Position numbers and translations under genes: made by a program. The notes beneath the pieces were generated by a model, which saw nothing but the letters and a program-made list of their open reading frames with translations, was not told where the DNA came from and searched no databases. Of a stretch of 64,000 bases of DNA, positions 1-8,084 are shown piece by piece. This stretch comes from Kangiella sp. HZ709 (GTDB lineage Bacteria > Pseudomonadota > Gammaproteobacteria > Enterobacterales > Kangiellaceae). Each line of letters begins with the position of its first letter. The stretch's first letter is position 1. The DNA lies in the NCBI RefSeq assembly GCF_009674675.1, contig NZ_WKJC01000001.1:496001-560000 (forward strand), in the 5' to 3' direction.

Positions 1-2480
1 CGCCAAATCGACTTTACTTATCCATAGAAGAACTGAATCAAAAATTAAAAACTAGCCTACGGATACATTTTGAACCAACTCAATCGGATAGTGATTTTTT
101 AACTGCACCAATTCCTCCTTTAACTATCGAGCATAAAGCACAAGATCCATTAAAAGCATTACGTAGTTTCTTAAGTCATTGGTCCGGTAAAACCTACATT
201 GCTAGTGAATCAGCTGGCCGTAGAGAAGCTCTGAAAGACTTATTTGCAAGACACGATATAAAAGTGACTACCTTAGAAGTACTAGCTGATCTAATGACAT
301 TAGCCGATCATGAAGTAGCTATTGGCGTTGCACCTTTACATCAAGGCTTTGCATACCGCAATATTGCCGTGATCACAGAAGAAGAATTATTCGGCGAACA
401 GGTACTACAAAAAAGAAATCGTGAAGATAAAGCAAGTCCTCAAGCAGAAGATGTCATTCGAAATCTTGCAGAGCTAAAAGAAGGCGATCCAGTTGTACAC
501 TATGAACAAGGTATAGGTCGCTACCGTGGCATGATAAAGCTTGATTCTGGTGACATCGAAGCTGAATATTTAATGCTTGAATATTCTGGTGGCGACAAAT
601 TCTACTTACCTATTCAATCGTTACATTTAATTAGCCGTTATTCAGGTTCAAACCCGGAGCTTGCGCCATGGCATAAATTAGGCACCGATTCATGGGATAA
701 AGCCAAGAAAAAAGCCGCAGAAAAAGCGCGCGATGTTGCTGCAGAATTGCTCGACGTTTATGCTCGCCGAGCCGCCAAAGAAGGCATTTCCTATGAATTA
801 GATGAAGTGGATTATCATCGATTTTCAGCCGAGTTTAGGTTCGAAGAAACCGTCGATCAAACCACCAGTATTAACTCTATTATTCGCGATATGACTTCGA
901 ACCAACCAATGGATCGCCTAGTCTGCGGTGACGTCGGCTTTGGTAAAACTGAAGTTGCCTTAAGAGCGGCATATATTGCCGCGCAAGCTGGGAAACAAGT
1001 GGCAGTTTTGGTTCCAACAACCTTACTGGCACAGCAGCACTTCGAAACTTTCTCAGATAGGTTTGCTGACTGGCCAATCAAGATAGCCCAGCTATCTCGC
1101 TTTGCAACAGGAAAAGAAACTAAACAAACATTAGCGGGGTTAAAAGCTGGTACCGTTGATATCGTTGTAGGCACCCATAAATTAATCCAAGGCGATATTG
1201 AATTTAAACGCTTAGGCCTGCTGATTATCGATGAAGAACATCGTTTTGGTGTGCGACAAAAAGAACAACTAAAAAAATATCGTAGCGAAGTTGATATTTT
1301 AACCTTAACAGCGACTCCTATTCCGAGAACTCTCAATATGTCCATGTCGGGCATGCGCGATTTGTCGATTATTGCAACGCCGCCAGCTAAACGCTTATCG
1401 GTGAAAACTTTTGTTCGGGAATATAACAAACCTTTGATCAGAGAAGCTATTTTAAGAGAAATATTACGAGGAGGTCAGGTTTATTTTCTGCATAACTCTG
1501 TTGAATCTATCGAGCGTGCGGCAAATGAATTACAAGAACTATTACCCGAAGCAAGAGTACGATTTGCTCATGGTCAAATGCGAGAAGCACAGCTAGAGCA
1601 AGTAATGCGCGATTTTAGCCACCAGCGCTTTAATGTTTTAGTTTCTACCACTATTGTCGAAACTGGAATTGATAACGCCAATGCCAACACAATGATTATC
1701 GAGCGTGCCGATAAATTTGGTTTAGCTCAACTCCATCAACTGCGTGGACGTGTGGGACGTTCTCACCATCAAGCCTATGCTTATTTGTTAACTCCCGCTG
1801 AGCGTAAAATTAGTCGAGATGCAGAAAAACGCCTTGATGCGATCTCACAGCTGGAAGATTTGGGTGCTGGCTTTACTCTTGCCACTCACGACTTAGAAAT
1901 TCGTGGGGCGGGTGAACTATTGGGAGACGAACAGTCAGGGCAGATGCAAGCGGTTGGCTTTAACCTCTATATGGATATGCTTGAGTCTGCGGTGCAAGCA
2001 TTAAAAGATGGCAAAGAGCCTAGCTTACAGCAGTCTTTGAAGCATAAAACTGAAATTGATTTAGATGTAGCCGCATTAATTCCAGATGATTACGTCGGCG
2101 ATGTAGCCACGCGATTATCCCTATATAAACGCATTGCCAGTGCTAAAACTCAAGAACAATTAGAAGCCTTGCAAGTAGAGTTTATCGACCGCTTTGGTCT
2201 ATTACCCGATGCATTGAAAAACTTATTCGTTATTACTCAACTAACTCTAGACGTTGCTAATCTAGGCATTTCTAAAATTGACTTAGTGAAATCAGGGGTG
2301 CGGATTGCCTTTACCCAAGATACTCAAGTTGACCCAACCAAACTCATTCGCCTTATTCAAATGAATCCTGCTCTATATAGATTTGAAAATAATGTGATGT
2401 TAAAAATACTCACAGAAGAAGAAGAATTAGAACCTTTGCTGAAAATTATCCGCTTGGTGATCGAAAAAATTTCAGAATAA
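1..2480 (+). CDS. mfd: Transcription-repair coupling factor Mfd (5' end outside window)
   Basis: Mfd is a DNA translocase that removes RNA polymerase stalled at lesions and recruits UvrA. The frame is open from base 3, so the start codon lies before the window; about 825 C-terminal residues of a protein usually near 1150 are visible. In order one sees the tail of the UvrB-like module, the CarD-like RNA-polymerase-interacting domain (GDPVVHYEQGIGRYRG), the helicase core with Walker A (GDVGFGKTEVALRAA), DEEH box (IIDEEHRFG) and TATPIPRTL, a second RecA lobe with the translocase region (QLRGRVGRSHHQAYAYLL), and the TRCF C-terminal domain. All motor motifs look intact. A csiV-like gene follows after about 97 bases with no obvious terminator. 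Identification is secure. Confidence 0.97.
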   Translation, partial: PNRLYLSIEELNQKLKTSLRIHFEPTQSDSDFLTAPIPPLTIEHKAQDPLKALRSFLSHWSGKTYIASESAGRREALKDLFARHDIKVTTLEVLADLMTLADHEVAIGVAPLHQGFAYRNIAVITEEELFGEQVLQKRNREDKASPQAEDVIRNLAELKEGDPVVHYEQGIGRYRGMIKLDSGDIEAEYLMLEYSGGDKFYLPIQSLHLISRYSGSNPELAPWHKLGTDSWDKAKKKAAEKARDVAAELLDVYARRAAKEGISYELDEVDYHRFSAEFRFEETVDQTTSINSIIRDMTSNQPMDRLVCGDVGFGKTEVALRAAYIAAQAGKQVAVLVPTTLLAQQHFETFSDRFADWPIKIAQLSRFATGKETKQTLAGLKAGTVDIVVGTHKLIQGDIEFKRLGLLIIDEEHRFGVRQKEQLKKYRSEVDILTLTATPIPRTLNMSMSGMRDLSIIATPPAKRLSVKTFVREYNKPLIREAILREILRGGQVYFLHNSVESIERAANELQELLPEARVRFAHGQMREAQLEQVMRDFSHQRFNVLVSTTIVETGIDNANANTMIIERADKFGLAQLHQLRGRVGRSHHQAYAYLLTPAERKISRDAEKRLDAISQLEDLGAGFTLATHDLEIRGAGELLGDEQSGQMQAVGFNLYMDMLESAVQALKDGKEPSLQQSLKHKTEIDLDVAALIPDDYVGDVATRLSLYKRIASAKTQEQLEALQVEFIDRFGLLPDALKNLFVITQLTLDVANLGISKIDLVKSGVRIAFTQDTQVDPTKLIRLIQMNPALYRFENNVMLKILTEEEELEPLLKIIRLVIEKISE

Positions 2481-2576
2481 AATCAGAAACCATGAGGTAA
2501 TATTTCGAAAAGTCAAGACTACCTATTTTAATTGGTCGTGCTAAACTTTCTGTTCCAAAAGAGTACTAACGATACT

Positions 2577-3362
2577 ATGAAAAGAATAATTACATTAATA
2601 GCCCTGGTTTGTGGCTTATTAATCACAAACTTTACTTTTAGCAATAGTGCAAAAGCACAAACTGTTTTTGATGTGGAGTTCGTATTTTTTAAACGTTTAG
2701 ACGCAGACGGACAATTAAACTATTTGGCCAAAGATGAAAATTTAGTTTTCCGTCAAAATTACACTTTAAATCAGCCCATTTCTTTGCCTGAAGGTTATCA
2801 AAGTTTAAAACGTTCAGAAAGAAGGCTAGAAGGTGTTTTTAAGCGTTTAAGAGCGAGTGCGAATATGCGCCCATTATTACATTTGGGCTGGCGTCAACCA
2901 TTAGAGAACAAAGAAAACGTCGCTTGGTTATCGTTTTCTGTATCTGATGAACCTGAGCAAAAAGGCTTATTGGATTTCATTGGAAAGATTCGATTTAGTC
3001 GCAATAAGGGGTTATTAATTGAAAGCCAAATCAATGGTTTTCGAGCTACCCTTCCAACAAACTTTACCGAAGATGATGATAATACGTCTGGAACTTCAGG
3101 TTTAGATTCTGAAAACACTAATGAAGAATCTGAAGAGGACCTTTCTGAAGTTCAGATACCAGATCCTTTAGCTGGTCACTTTTTATTAGAAGAAAATCGG
3201 AAGATAAAAATTAACGCTTTGAATTATTTTGACCACCCAACAATGGGTATACTAATCAAAGTCACGCCATATCAGGCAACTATCGAACAGCAAGACGCGC
3301 TAGAAGCTGAGCAAGCTTTACAGACATCAGAAATTAATAAAACCAATAAGGAATCAGAATGA
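2577..3362 (+). CDS. csiV: CsiV-family periplasmic protein (peptidoglycan-binding, PBP1A pathway)
   Basis: A 261-residue exported protein. The ATG at 2577 is preferred over an upstream TTG (2532), because it puts a normal signal peptide at the N-terminus (MKRIITLIALVCGLL, cleavage after AKA). The mature part begins with the family-typical F-x-VE-hhhF-K-R pattern (VFDVEFVFFKRL) and has an acidic Ser/Thr/Asn linker around residues 160-195. In Vibrio, CsiV binds peptidoglycan and acts with LpoA to activate PBP1A, and it is encoded next to mfd, as here. The assignment rests on that neighbourhood plus the N-terminal motif; overall similarity could not be measured. The stop overlaps the next start (ATGA), so the two are probably co-translated. 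Confidence 0.7.
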   Translation: MKRIITLIALVCGLLITNFTFSNSAKAQTVFDVEFVFFKRLDADGQLNYLAKDENLVFRQNYTLNQPISLPEGYQSLKRSERRLEGVFKRLRASANMRPLLHLGWRQPLENKENVAWLSFSVSDEPEQKGLLDFIGKIRFSRNKGLLIESQINGFRATLPTNFTEDDDNTSGTSGLDSENTNEESEEDLSEVQIPDPLAGHFLLEENRKIKINALNYFDHPTMGILIKVTPYQATIEQQDALEAEQALQTSEINKTNKESE

Positions 3363-4498
3363 GTAGTATCATCGTTTTAGGTGCAGGGATGGTCGGCAGT
3401 GTTATGGCTCGCGACTTATCAGAAAAATATGATGTTACAGTAGCGGACATCAATAAGCTGACTTTAAGCGCCTTAAAAAAGCGTCAACCGCAACTCAACA
3501 CCCTTGAATTAGACTCTACCGATTTAGAGGCGCTACGAAATGCTATCGCGCCTTTTGATTTGGTTGTATGCGGTGTGCCAGGTCATTTAGGCTTTGTTAC
3601 TTTAAAAAACATTATTGAAGCCGGCAAAGATGTGGTAGACATTTCTTTTGCCCCAGAAAACTGTTTGGAGCTCGATTATTTAGCTAAAAAGAACAATGTT
3701 ACCGCCGTTATCGATTGCGGCGTTGCTCCAGGTATGGATAACCTATTATTAGGCTTTCACAATACTCGGATGGAAATCGAGTCCTTTGAATGCTTGGTAG
3801 GCGGTTTGCCTAAAGCGCGCCGCCGTCCGTTTGAATATAAAGCGCCTTTTTCACCAATTGATGTCATTGAAGAATACACACGCCCTGCTCGATTTATTTC
3901 ACACGGACGCATGGTAACTCGCGAAGCATTAAGTGATAGAGAATTAGTCGAGTTTGACCGAATAGGTACTTTAGAAGCGTTTAATACCGATGGACTTCGA
4001 AGCTTAATGTTTACCATGAAAGACATTCCTCATATGAAGGAAAAGACTTTACGTTATCCTGGTCATGTTGAATCCATCAGAACCTTAAAAGCCAGTGGTT
4101 TTTTTAGTGAAGAGCCCGTACAAGTTAACGGTATGGAAATCACTCCTTTAGAGTTCACTTCTAAAGTTTTAATTAACGAATGGAAGCTAAAACCTAAAGA
4201 AGAAGAATTTACCGTTATGCGAGTCACTATTCGTGGGCAGGAAGGTGGCAAGACCAAAGAATACATCTACGATTTGTATGACGAGTATGATGTCGTTAAA
4301 AACGAAACCTCTATGGCTCGCACTACTGGCTTTACTGCTACGGCCATTGCACAACTGCTCCTTAAGAATAAATTCGATAAAGAAGGCGTATTTGCACCTG
4401 AGCATATTGGCGGCCATGCCGACTGTTGCAAAACAGTCATTGACTATCTAGAAGAACGTCGTGTACGTTACCGTTTAGATGAAAACACTTTAAGTTAA
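3359..4498 (+). CDS. Saccharopine dehydrogenase / lysine dehydrogenase family protein
   Basis: A 379-residue NAD(P)-dependent oxidoreductase of the saccharopine dehydrogenase family. An N-terminal Rossmann fold is visible (IIVLGAGMVGSVMARDL, glycine motif at residues 8-14, then an acidic residue after the second strand), followed by the family's C-terminal domain. Length fits single-domain L-lysine 6-dehydrogenase or saccharopine dehydrogenase. An ALDH7-type aminoadipate-semialdehyde dehydrogenase lies less than 1 kb downstream, so a role in oxidising lysine or saccharopine to aminoadipate semialdehyde is likely. Exact substrate and cofactor cannot be told by eye; carboxynorspermidine dehydrogenase is the main alternative in this fold. 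The start overlaps the csiV stop by four bases. Confidence 0.8.
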   Translation: MSSIIVLGAGMVGSVMARDLSEKYDVTVADINKLTLSALKKRQPQLNTLELDSTDLEALRNAIAPFDLVVCGVPGHLGFVTLKNIIEAGKDVVDISFAPENCLELDYLAKKNNVTAVIDCGVAPGMDNLLLGFHNTRMEIESFECLVGGLPKARRRPFEYKAPFSPIDVIEEYTRPARFISHGRMVTREALSDRELVEFDRIGTLEAFNTDGLRSLMFTMKDIPHMKEKTLRYPGHVESIRTLKASGFFSEEPVQVNGMEITPLEFTSKVLINEWKLKPKEEEFTVMRVTIRGQEGGKTKEYIYDLYDEYDVVKNETSMARTTGFTATAIAQLLLKNKFDKEGVFAPEHIGGHADCCKTVIDYLEERRVRYRLDENTLS

Positions 4499-4523
4499 GA
4501 ATTCAAAATTTAAGAGAATAACA

Positions 4524-4763
4524 ATGAAACCATTATCAGAAGAAAGCTTAAACGAAGTACGCAAGAACTTTACCTTTTTTGACCGCGATGGCAATGGCGA
4601 AATCGACGTTGAAGAGTTTGAAAAGCTACTCCAAGTTTTAAGCCCAGATGCTACAGAAGAACAAGCCAAACGTGGCTTTGAAATTATCGATGAAAACAAC
4701 GACGGTCATATCGATTTTGAAGAATTCTTAGAATGGTGGCAAACCTGCTGGTGGGAGTTCTAA
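4524..4763 (+). CDS. Small double EF-hand calcium-binding protein
   Basis: A 79-residue soluble protein with no signal peptide, hence probably cytoplasmic. Two canonical 12-residue EF-hand loops are visible: DRDGNGEIDVEE at residues 20-31 and DENNDGHIDFEE at residues 56-67, both with acidic residues at positions 1, 3 and 12 and Gly at position 6. It is essentially a calmodulin half-molecule. The tail is unusually tryptophan-rich (EWWQTCWWEF), which could be a binding or membrane-contact surface. It sits 25 bases behind the saccharopine-dehydrogenase gene, suggesting co-transcription. No enzymatic domain is present; calcium sensing or buffering is inferred from the loops alone. Confidence 0.85.
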   Translation: MKPLSEESLNEVRKNFTFFDRDGNGEIDVEEFEKLLQVLSPDATEEQAKRGFEIIDENNDGHIDFEEFLEWWQTCWWEF

Positions 4764-4800
4764 AACCATTTGCTTAAAATGACTGCTGAAGAACCTACTC

Positions 4801-5121
4801 TTGTTTATTGTCGTTCTTGAATTTAACGTGAAGCCAGGCTTAGAAAATAAATTCTTAAAGTACTGGCAACTCACCACCGATATTATCTATAAGAACTTCG
4901 GAAGCTTAGGTTCGCGACTTCATATCTCTGATACAAACACCTATATTGCATACGCTCAATGGCCTAGTTTAGACGTGTACGAAACTGAACAAGATTGGTC
5001 TGAAGTGGATATAGAAATACGAAACAAAATGCGAGAAACCTTAATTGACGGACAAGTTAAGGTCATTAATAAATTCGCAGTTATGTCAGATCTTACTAAA
5101 TCAAAACCGTATCAAGAATAA
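4801..5121 (+). CDS. Antibiotic biosynthesis monooxygenase (ABM) domain protein
   Basis: A 106-residue single-domain protein with the alpha/beta ferredoxin-like ABM pattern: an opening strand (FIVVLEFNVKPGLE), a long helix with aromatic residues, and a strand (TYIAYAQWPSLDVYE). The family includes small heme-degrading or quinol monooxygenases and many uncharacterised proteins, so the substrate is unknown. Translation probably starts at the TTG at 4801, preceded by a purine-rich GAAGAA; no ATG is available near the first strand. It follows the EF-hand gene by 37 bases and ends the group. There are 240 non-coding bases between it and the aldehyde dehydrogenase gene. Confidence 0.7.
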   Translation: MFIVVLEFNVKPGLENKFLKYWQLTTDIIYKNFGSLGSRLHISDTNTYIAYAQWPSLDVYETEQDWSEVDIEIRNKMRETLIDGQVKVINKFAVMSDLTKSKPYQE

Positions 5122-5361
5122 TAATTTCGACCTTTTAATTACTTTTACTAATCCAATCCCCCTTGTTCAATAGCTTATCTAAACCACTTATCCGACCAGC
5201 TTCAAAACTGCTCATTTCTTAGTCATAACCGTTAAAATTCACTGGCGAAAATGCCCTTCTGGTGGTAAGGTAGCGCCGCATATTACTTCGGGTAAATAGC
5301 TATCAAATCTGATGGTTTTAATCAATATTTGCCCTACTTTATTTAATTTTAGAGGTTTCCT

Positions 5362-6882
5362 ATGGATTTCTTAAAAGAACTTGGTATCCAAGACATCAAT
5401 CAATCAGCAAGTTGGGGCGAAGGCTACACTGACACTCAAGACGCTGGAGTTATTGAATCTTATAACCCTGCTACTGGCGAATTAATCGCTAAGGTTTATG
5501 CATCATCAGCCACTGACTACGAAAAAGTGATGTCAGAAGCAGAAACTGCATTCGCAGAGTGGAAAAAAGTTCCAGCACCATTACGTGGTGAGTTAGTTCG
5601 TAAGATTGGTGATGCTTTAAGAAAACATAAAGACGCATTAGGTAGCTTAGTCGCGGCTGAAATGGGCAAAATCAAAGCTGAAGGCGATGGTGAAGTTCAA
5701 GAGATGATCGACATGGCCGATTTCGCCGTCGGTCAAGGTCGTATGCTTTATGGTAAAACCATGCACTCTGAGCGTCCAGAACACCGTATGTACGAGCAGT
5801 GGCACCCTCTTGGTATTACTGGCGTTATGTCAGCGTTTAACTTCCCTGTAGCGGTTTGGTCTTGGAACGCATTCATCGCCGCTATTTGTGGTAACACTAC
5901 GGTATGGAAACCTTCTCCAAAAACGCCTTTGTGCGCCATTGCAGTACAAAACATCTGTAACCAAGTTTTAGAAGCTGAAGGCCTTAAAGGCATCTTCGGT
6001 TTATTCATCGACACTGATGAAAACAAATTAGCCAATACTTTCATTGAAGATAAGCGCGTTAAGAAAATGTCTTTCACAGGTTCTAGCGTAGTTGGCCGTA
6101 TGGTTGGCGTTAAAGTTGCTGAGCGTATGGGTAAAGTCTTGTTAGAACTTTCAGGTAACAACGCATTAATCGTTGACGAATCTGCTGACTTGAACTTAGC
6201 GGTACCTTCAATCGTATTCGGCTCAGTTGGTACTGGCGGTCAACGTTGTACCACTACCCGTCGTTTAATCGTTCACCGTAGTCGTATGGATGAAGTGGTT
6301 AACGCTATTGTTAAAGGTTATGGTCAAGTTAAGATTGGTAATCCGTTAGATACAGAGACATTGATGGGTCCATTAATTGACGAGCAGGCAGTTCAAAACT
6401 TTGAAGCTTCCGTTGCTGCAGCCAAAGAAGCTGGCGGCGAGATTCTATTCGGTGGTAAGCGTATTGATGGTCCAGGTCACTTCATCGAGCCAACCATTAT
6501 TCGTGCAGAAAACGATTGGGATGTAGTGCAGTCAGAAACTTTTGCTGCGATCTTATACGTGATGCCTTTCGATACGATCGAAGAAGCTATCGCGATTCAA
6601 AACCATTCAAAAGCAGGTCTTTCATCTGCAATCTTCACTAACCACGTTCCAAACGCAGAAAAGTTCTTATCTTCTGTAGGTTCTGACTGCGGTATTGCAA
6701 ACGTCAATATTGGTACTTCAGGTGCTGAAATCGGCGGTGCATTCGGCGGCGAAAAAGAAACTGGCGGCGGTCGTGAAGCTGGTTCAGACGCTTGGAAAGC
6801 ATACATGCGTCGTCAAACCAACACTATCTTCTGGGGCGACACCCCTACTCTAGCCCAAGGCATTACTTTCGACCTAGGCTAA
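5362..6882 (+). CDS. amaB: ALDH7-type L-aminoadipate-semialdehyde dehydrogenase
   Basis: A 506-residue NAD(P)-dependent aldehyde dehydrogenase. The N-terminal pattern ([18 protein letters not shown]), the catalytic cysteine in [10 protein letters not shown] (about residue 296), the general-base glutamate in [11 protein letters not shown] (about 261) and the C-terminal [18 protein letters not shown] are characteristic of the ALDH7/antiquitin clade. This clade oxidises L-2-aminoadipate 6-semialdehyde (or piperideine-6-carboxylate) to aminoadipate in lysine breakdown. AGAGG lies shortly before the ATG. The lysine/saccharopine-dehydrogenase-type gene upstream supports this over other aldehydes. 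A clear terminator follows, so the gene ends its own transcription unit. The symbol follows Pseudomonas usage. Confidence 0.88.
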   Translation: MDFLKELGIQDINQSASWGEGYTDTQDAGVIESYNPATGELIAKVYASSATDYEKVMSEAETAFAEWKKVPAPLRGELVRKIGDALRKHKDALGSLVAAEMGKIKAEGDGEVQEMIDMADFAVGQGRMLYGKTMHSERPEHRMYEQWHPLGITGVMSAFNFPVAVWSWNAFIAAICGNTTVWKPSPKTPLCAIAVQNICNQVLEAEGLKGIFGLFIDTDENKLANTFIEDKRVKKMSFTGSSVVGRMVGVKVAERMGKVLLELSGNNALIVDESADLNLAVPSIVFGSVGTGGQRCTTTRRLIVHRSRMDEVVNAIVKGYGQVKIGNPLDTETLMGPLIDEQAVQNFEASVAAAKEAGGEILFGGKRIDGPGHFIEPTIIRAENDWDVVQSETFAAILYVMPFDTIEEAIAIQNHSKAGLSSAIFTNHVPNAEKFLSSVGSDCGIANVNIGTSGAEIGGAFGGEKETGGGREAGSDAWKAYMRRQTNTIFWGDTPTLAQGITFDLG

Positions 6883-6892
6883 GCTTATTTCA

Positions 6893-6929
6893 GGCCACAT
6901 AAACTGTTATTAGTTTAGTGGCCTTTTTA
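6893..6929 (+). terminator. Rho-independent terminator after the aldehyde dehydrogenase gene
   Basis: An inverted repeat GGCCAC-A-TAAAC / GTTTA-GTGGCC (11 bp with one bulged A) is followed directly by five T residues. It lies 10 bases after the stop codon, oriented for the plus strand. Confidence 0.85.
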
Positions 6930-6996
6930 ATTATTTTGTTGTCCAATTTTATATAGAGTGACGAGAAAAACTAATCTCTAGAATAAGGAGAATTTT

Positions 6997-8028
6997 ATGG
7001 CAGTTTTTAACCTAAGAGCATACGACTCACACGAACAAGTGGTTTTTTGTCGTGATGTTGATTCTGGTTTAAGAGCAATTATTTGTATCCACAATACCAA
7101 CCTTGGCCCTGCTGTTGGCGGTTGTCGCATGTGGGACTATAACTCTGACGAAGGCGCTTTGATTGATGCTTTGCGTTTGTCACGCGGTATGACTTATAAA
7201 AACGCTATGGCCGGTCTGAAAATGGGCGGCGGTAAATCAGTCATCATTGGTAACTCTAAAACCATGAAGTCTGAAGAGCTATTCCGCGCTTTTGGACGCT
7301 TCGTTGATAAATTAAGCGGCAAATACATTACTGCTGAAGACGTGGGCATCAACCCTAAAGATATGGCTGTGGTTAATAAAGAAACCAACCACGTTTTAGG
7401 ACTGGAAGGTAAATCAGGTGACCCTTCTCCTGTAACTGCTTACGGCGTTTATAAAGGCATTAAAGCAGCAGCCAAGCATAAACTAGGTCGTGATGACTTA
7501 GATGGCTTAAAAATCTCTGTACAAGGCCTAGGTCACGTTGGTTATTACCTATGTGAACACTTGCGTAAAGAAGGCGCTGAATTAATCGTTACCGATATTA
7601 ACCAAGACAACATTGATCGTGTGGTTGATAACTTAGGCGCTACAGCCGTAGGTATCAATGAAATCTACGAGCAAAGCGTTGATATTTACGCACCATGTGC
7701 TTTAGGCGCAACGGTCAATGACAACACTTTAAAGCGTCTTGATACAAAAATTATTGCAGGTGCGGCGAATAACCAATTAGCAGAAGATCGTCATGGTGAT
7801 ATCTTAATGCAACGTGGCATCTTGTATGCGCCTGATTATGTGATCAATGCTGGTGGTATTATCAACGTATCATTCGAAGAGAACTACGACCAAGCTGCAG
7901 CGTTAGAGAAAGTAGACGAAATCTATGGCACGCTAACTGAAGTATTTGAAGCGTCTGATGCTGAAAAACGTCCGACTAACGTTATCGCTGATGAATTAGC
8001 TCGCCAGCGTGTGGCAGCGGCCAAATAA
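6997..8028 (+). CDS. ldh: Leucine dehydrogenase (Glu/Leu/Phe/Val dehydrogenase family)
   Basis: A 343-residue NAD-dependent amino-acid dehydrogenase. The catalytic-lysine region is intact (GLKMGGGKSVIIG, about residue 77), as are the substrate-binding region (MTYKNAMAGLKMGGGK) and the C-terminal Rossmann domain (KISVQGLGHVGYYL). Length and motifs fit leucine dehydrogenase, which reversibly deaminates leucine, valine and isoleucine to 2-oxo acids. A strong AAGGAG lies before the ATG. A branched-chain catabolic start (liuR, liuA) is at the other end of the window. Phenylalanine or valine dehydrogenase are closely related alternatives. It has its own upstream terminator and a strong downstream one, so it is probably monocistronic. 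Confidence 0.88.
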   Translation: MAVFNLRAYDSHEQVVFCRDVDSGLRAIICIHNTNLGPAVGGCRMWDYNSDEGALIDALRLSRGMTYKNAMAGLKMGGGKSVIIGNSKTMKSEELFRAFGRFVDKLSGKYITAEDVGINPKDMAVVNKETNHVLGLEGKSGDPSPVTAYGVYKGIKAAAKHKLGRDDLDGLKISVQGLGHVGYYLCEHLRKEGAELIVTDINQDNIDRVVDNLGATAVGINEIYEQSVDIYAPCALGATVNDNTLKRLDTKIIAGAANNQLAEDRHGDILMQRGILYAPDYVINAGGIINVSFEENYDQAAALEKVDEIYGTLTEVFEASDAEKRPTNVIADELARQRVAAAK

Positions 8029-8049
8029 TCAGATAGATTAGTGTTAAAT

Positions 8050-8079
8050 AAAAAAGCGGACATAGTGTCCGCTTTTTTT
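8050..8079. terminator. Bidirectional terminator between ldh and the giant GLUG/TSP3 gene
   Basis: Arms AAAAAGCGGACA and TGTCCGCTTTTT enclose a TAG loop. A runs on one side and T runs on the other make it usable from both converging genes. Confidence 0.9.
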
Positions 8080-8084
8080 ATAAC

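Noticed and set aside
857-1429. 190-residue minus-strand frame inside mfd
   Set aside because: It overlaps the helicase motifs of mfd completely and shows no recognisable protein signature.
5122-5361. Structured RNA (lysine or glycine riboswitch) upstream of the ALDH7 gene
   Set aside because: No conserved riboswitch core or expression-platform terminator is visible in the 240 bases.
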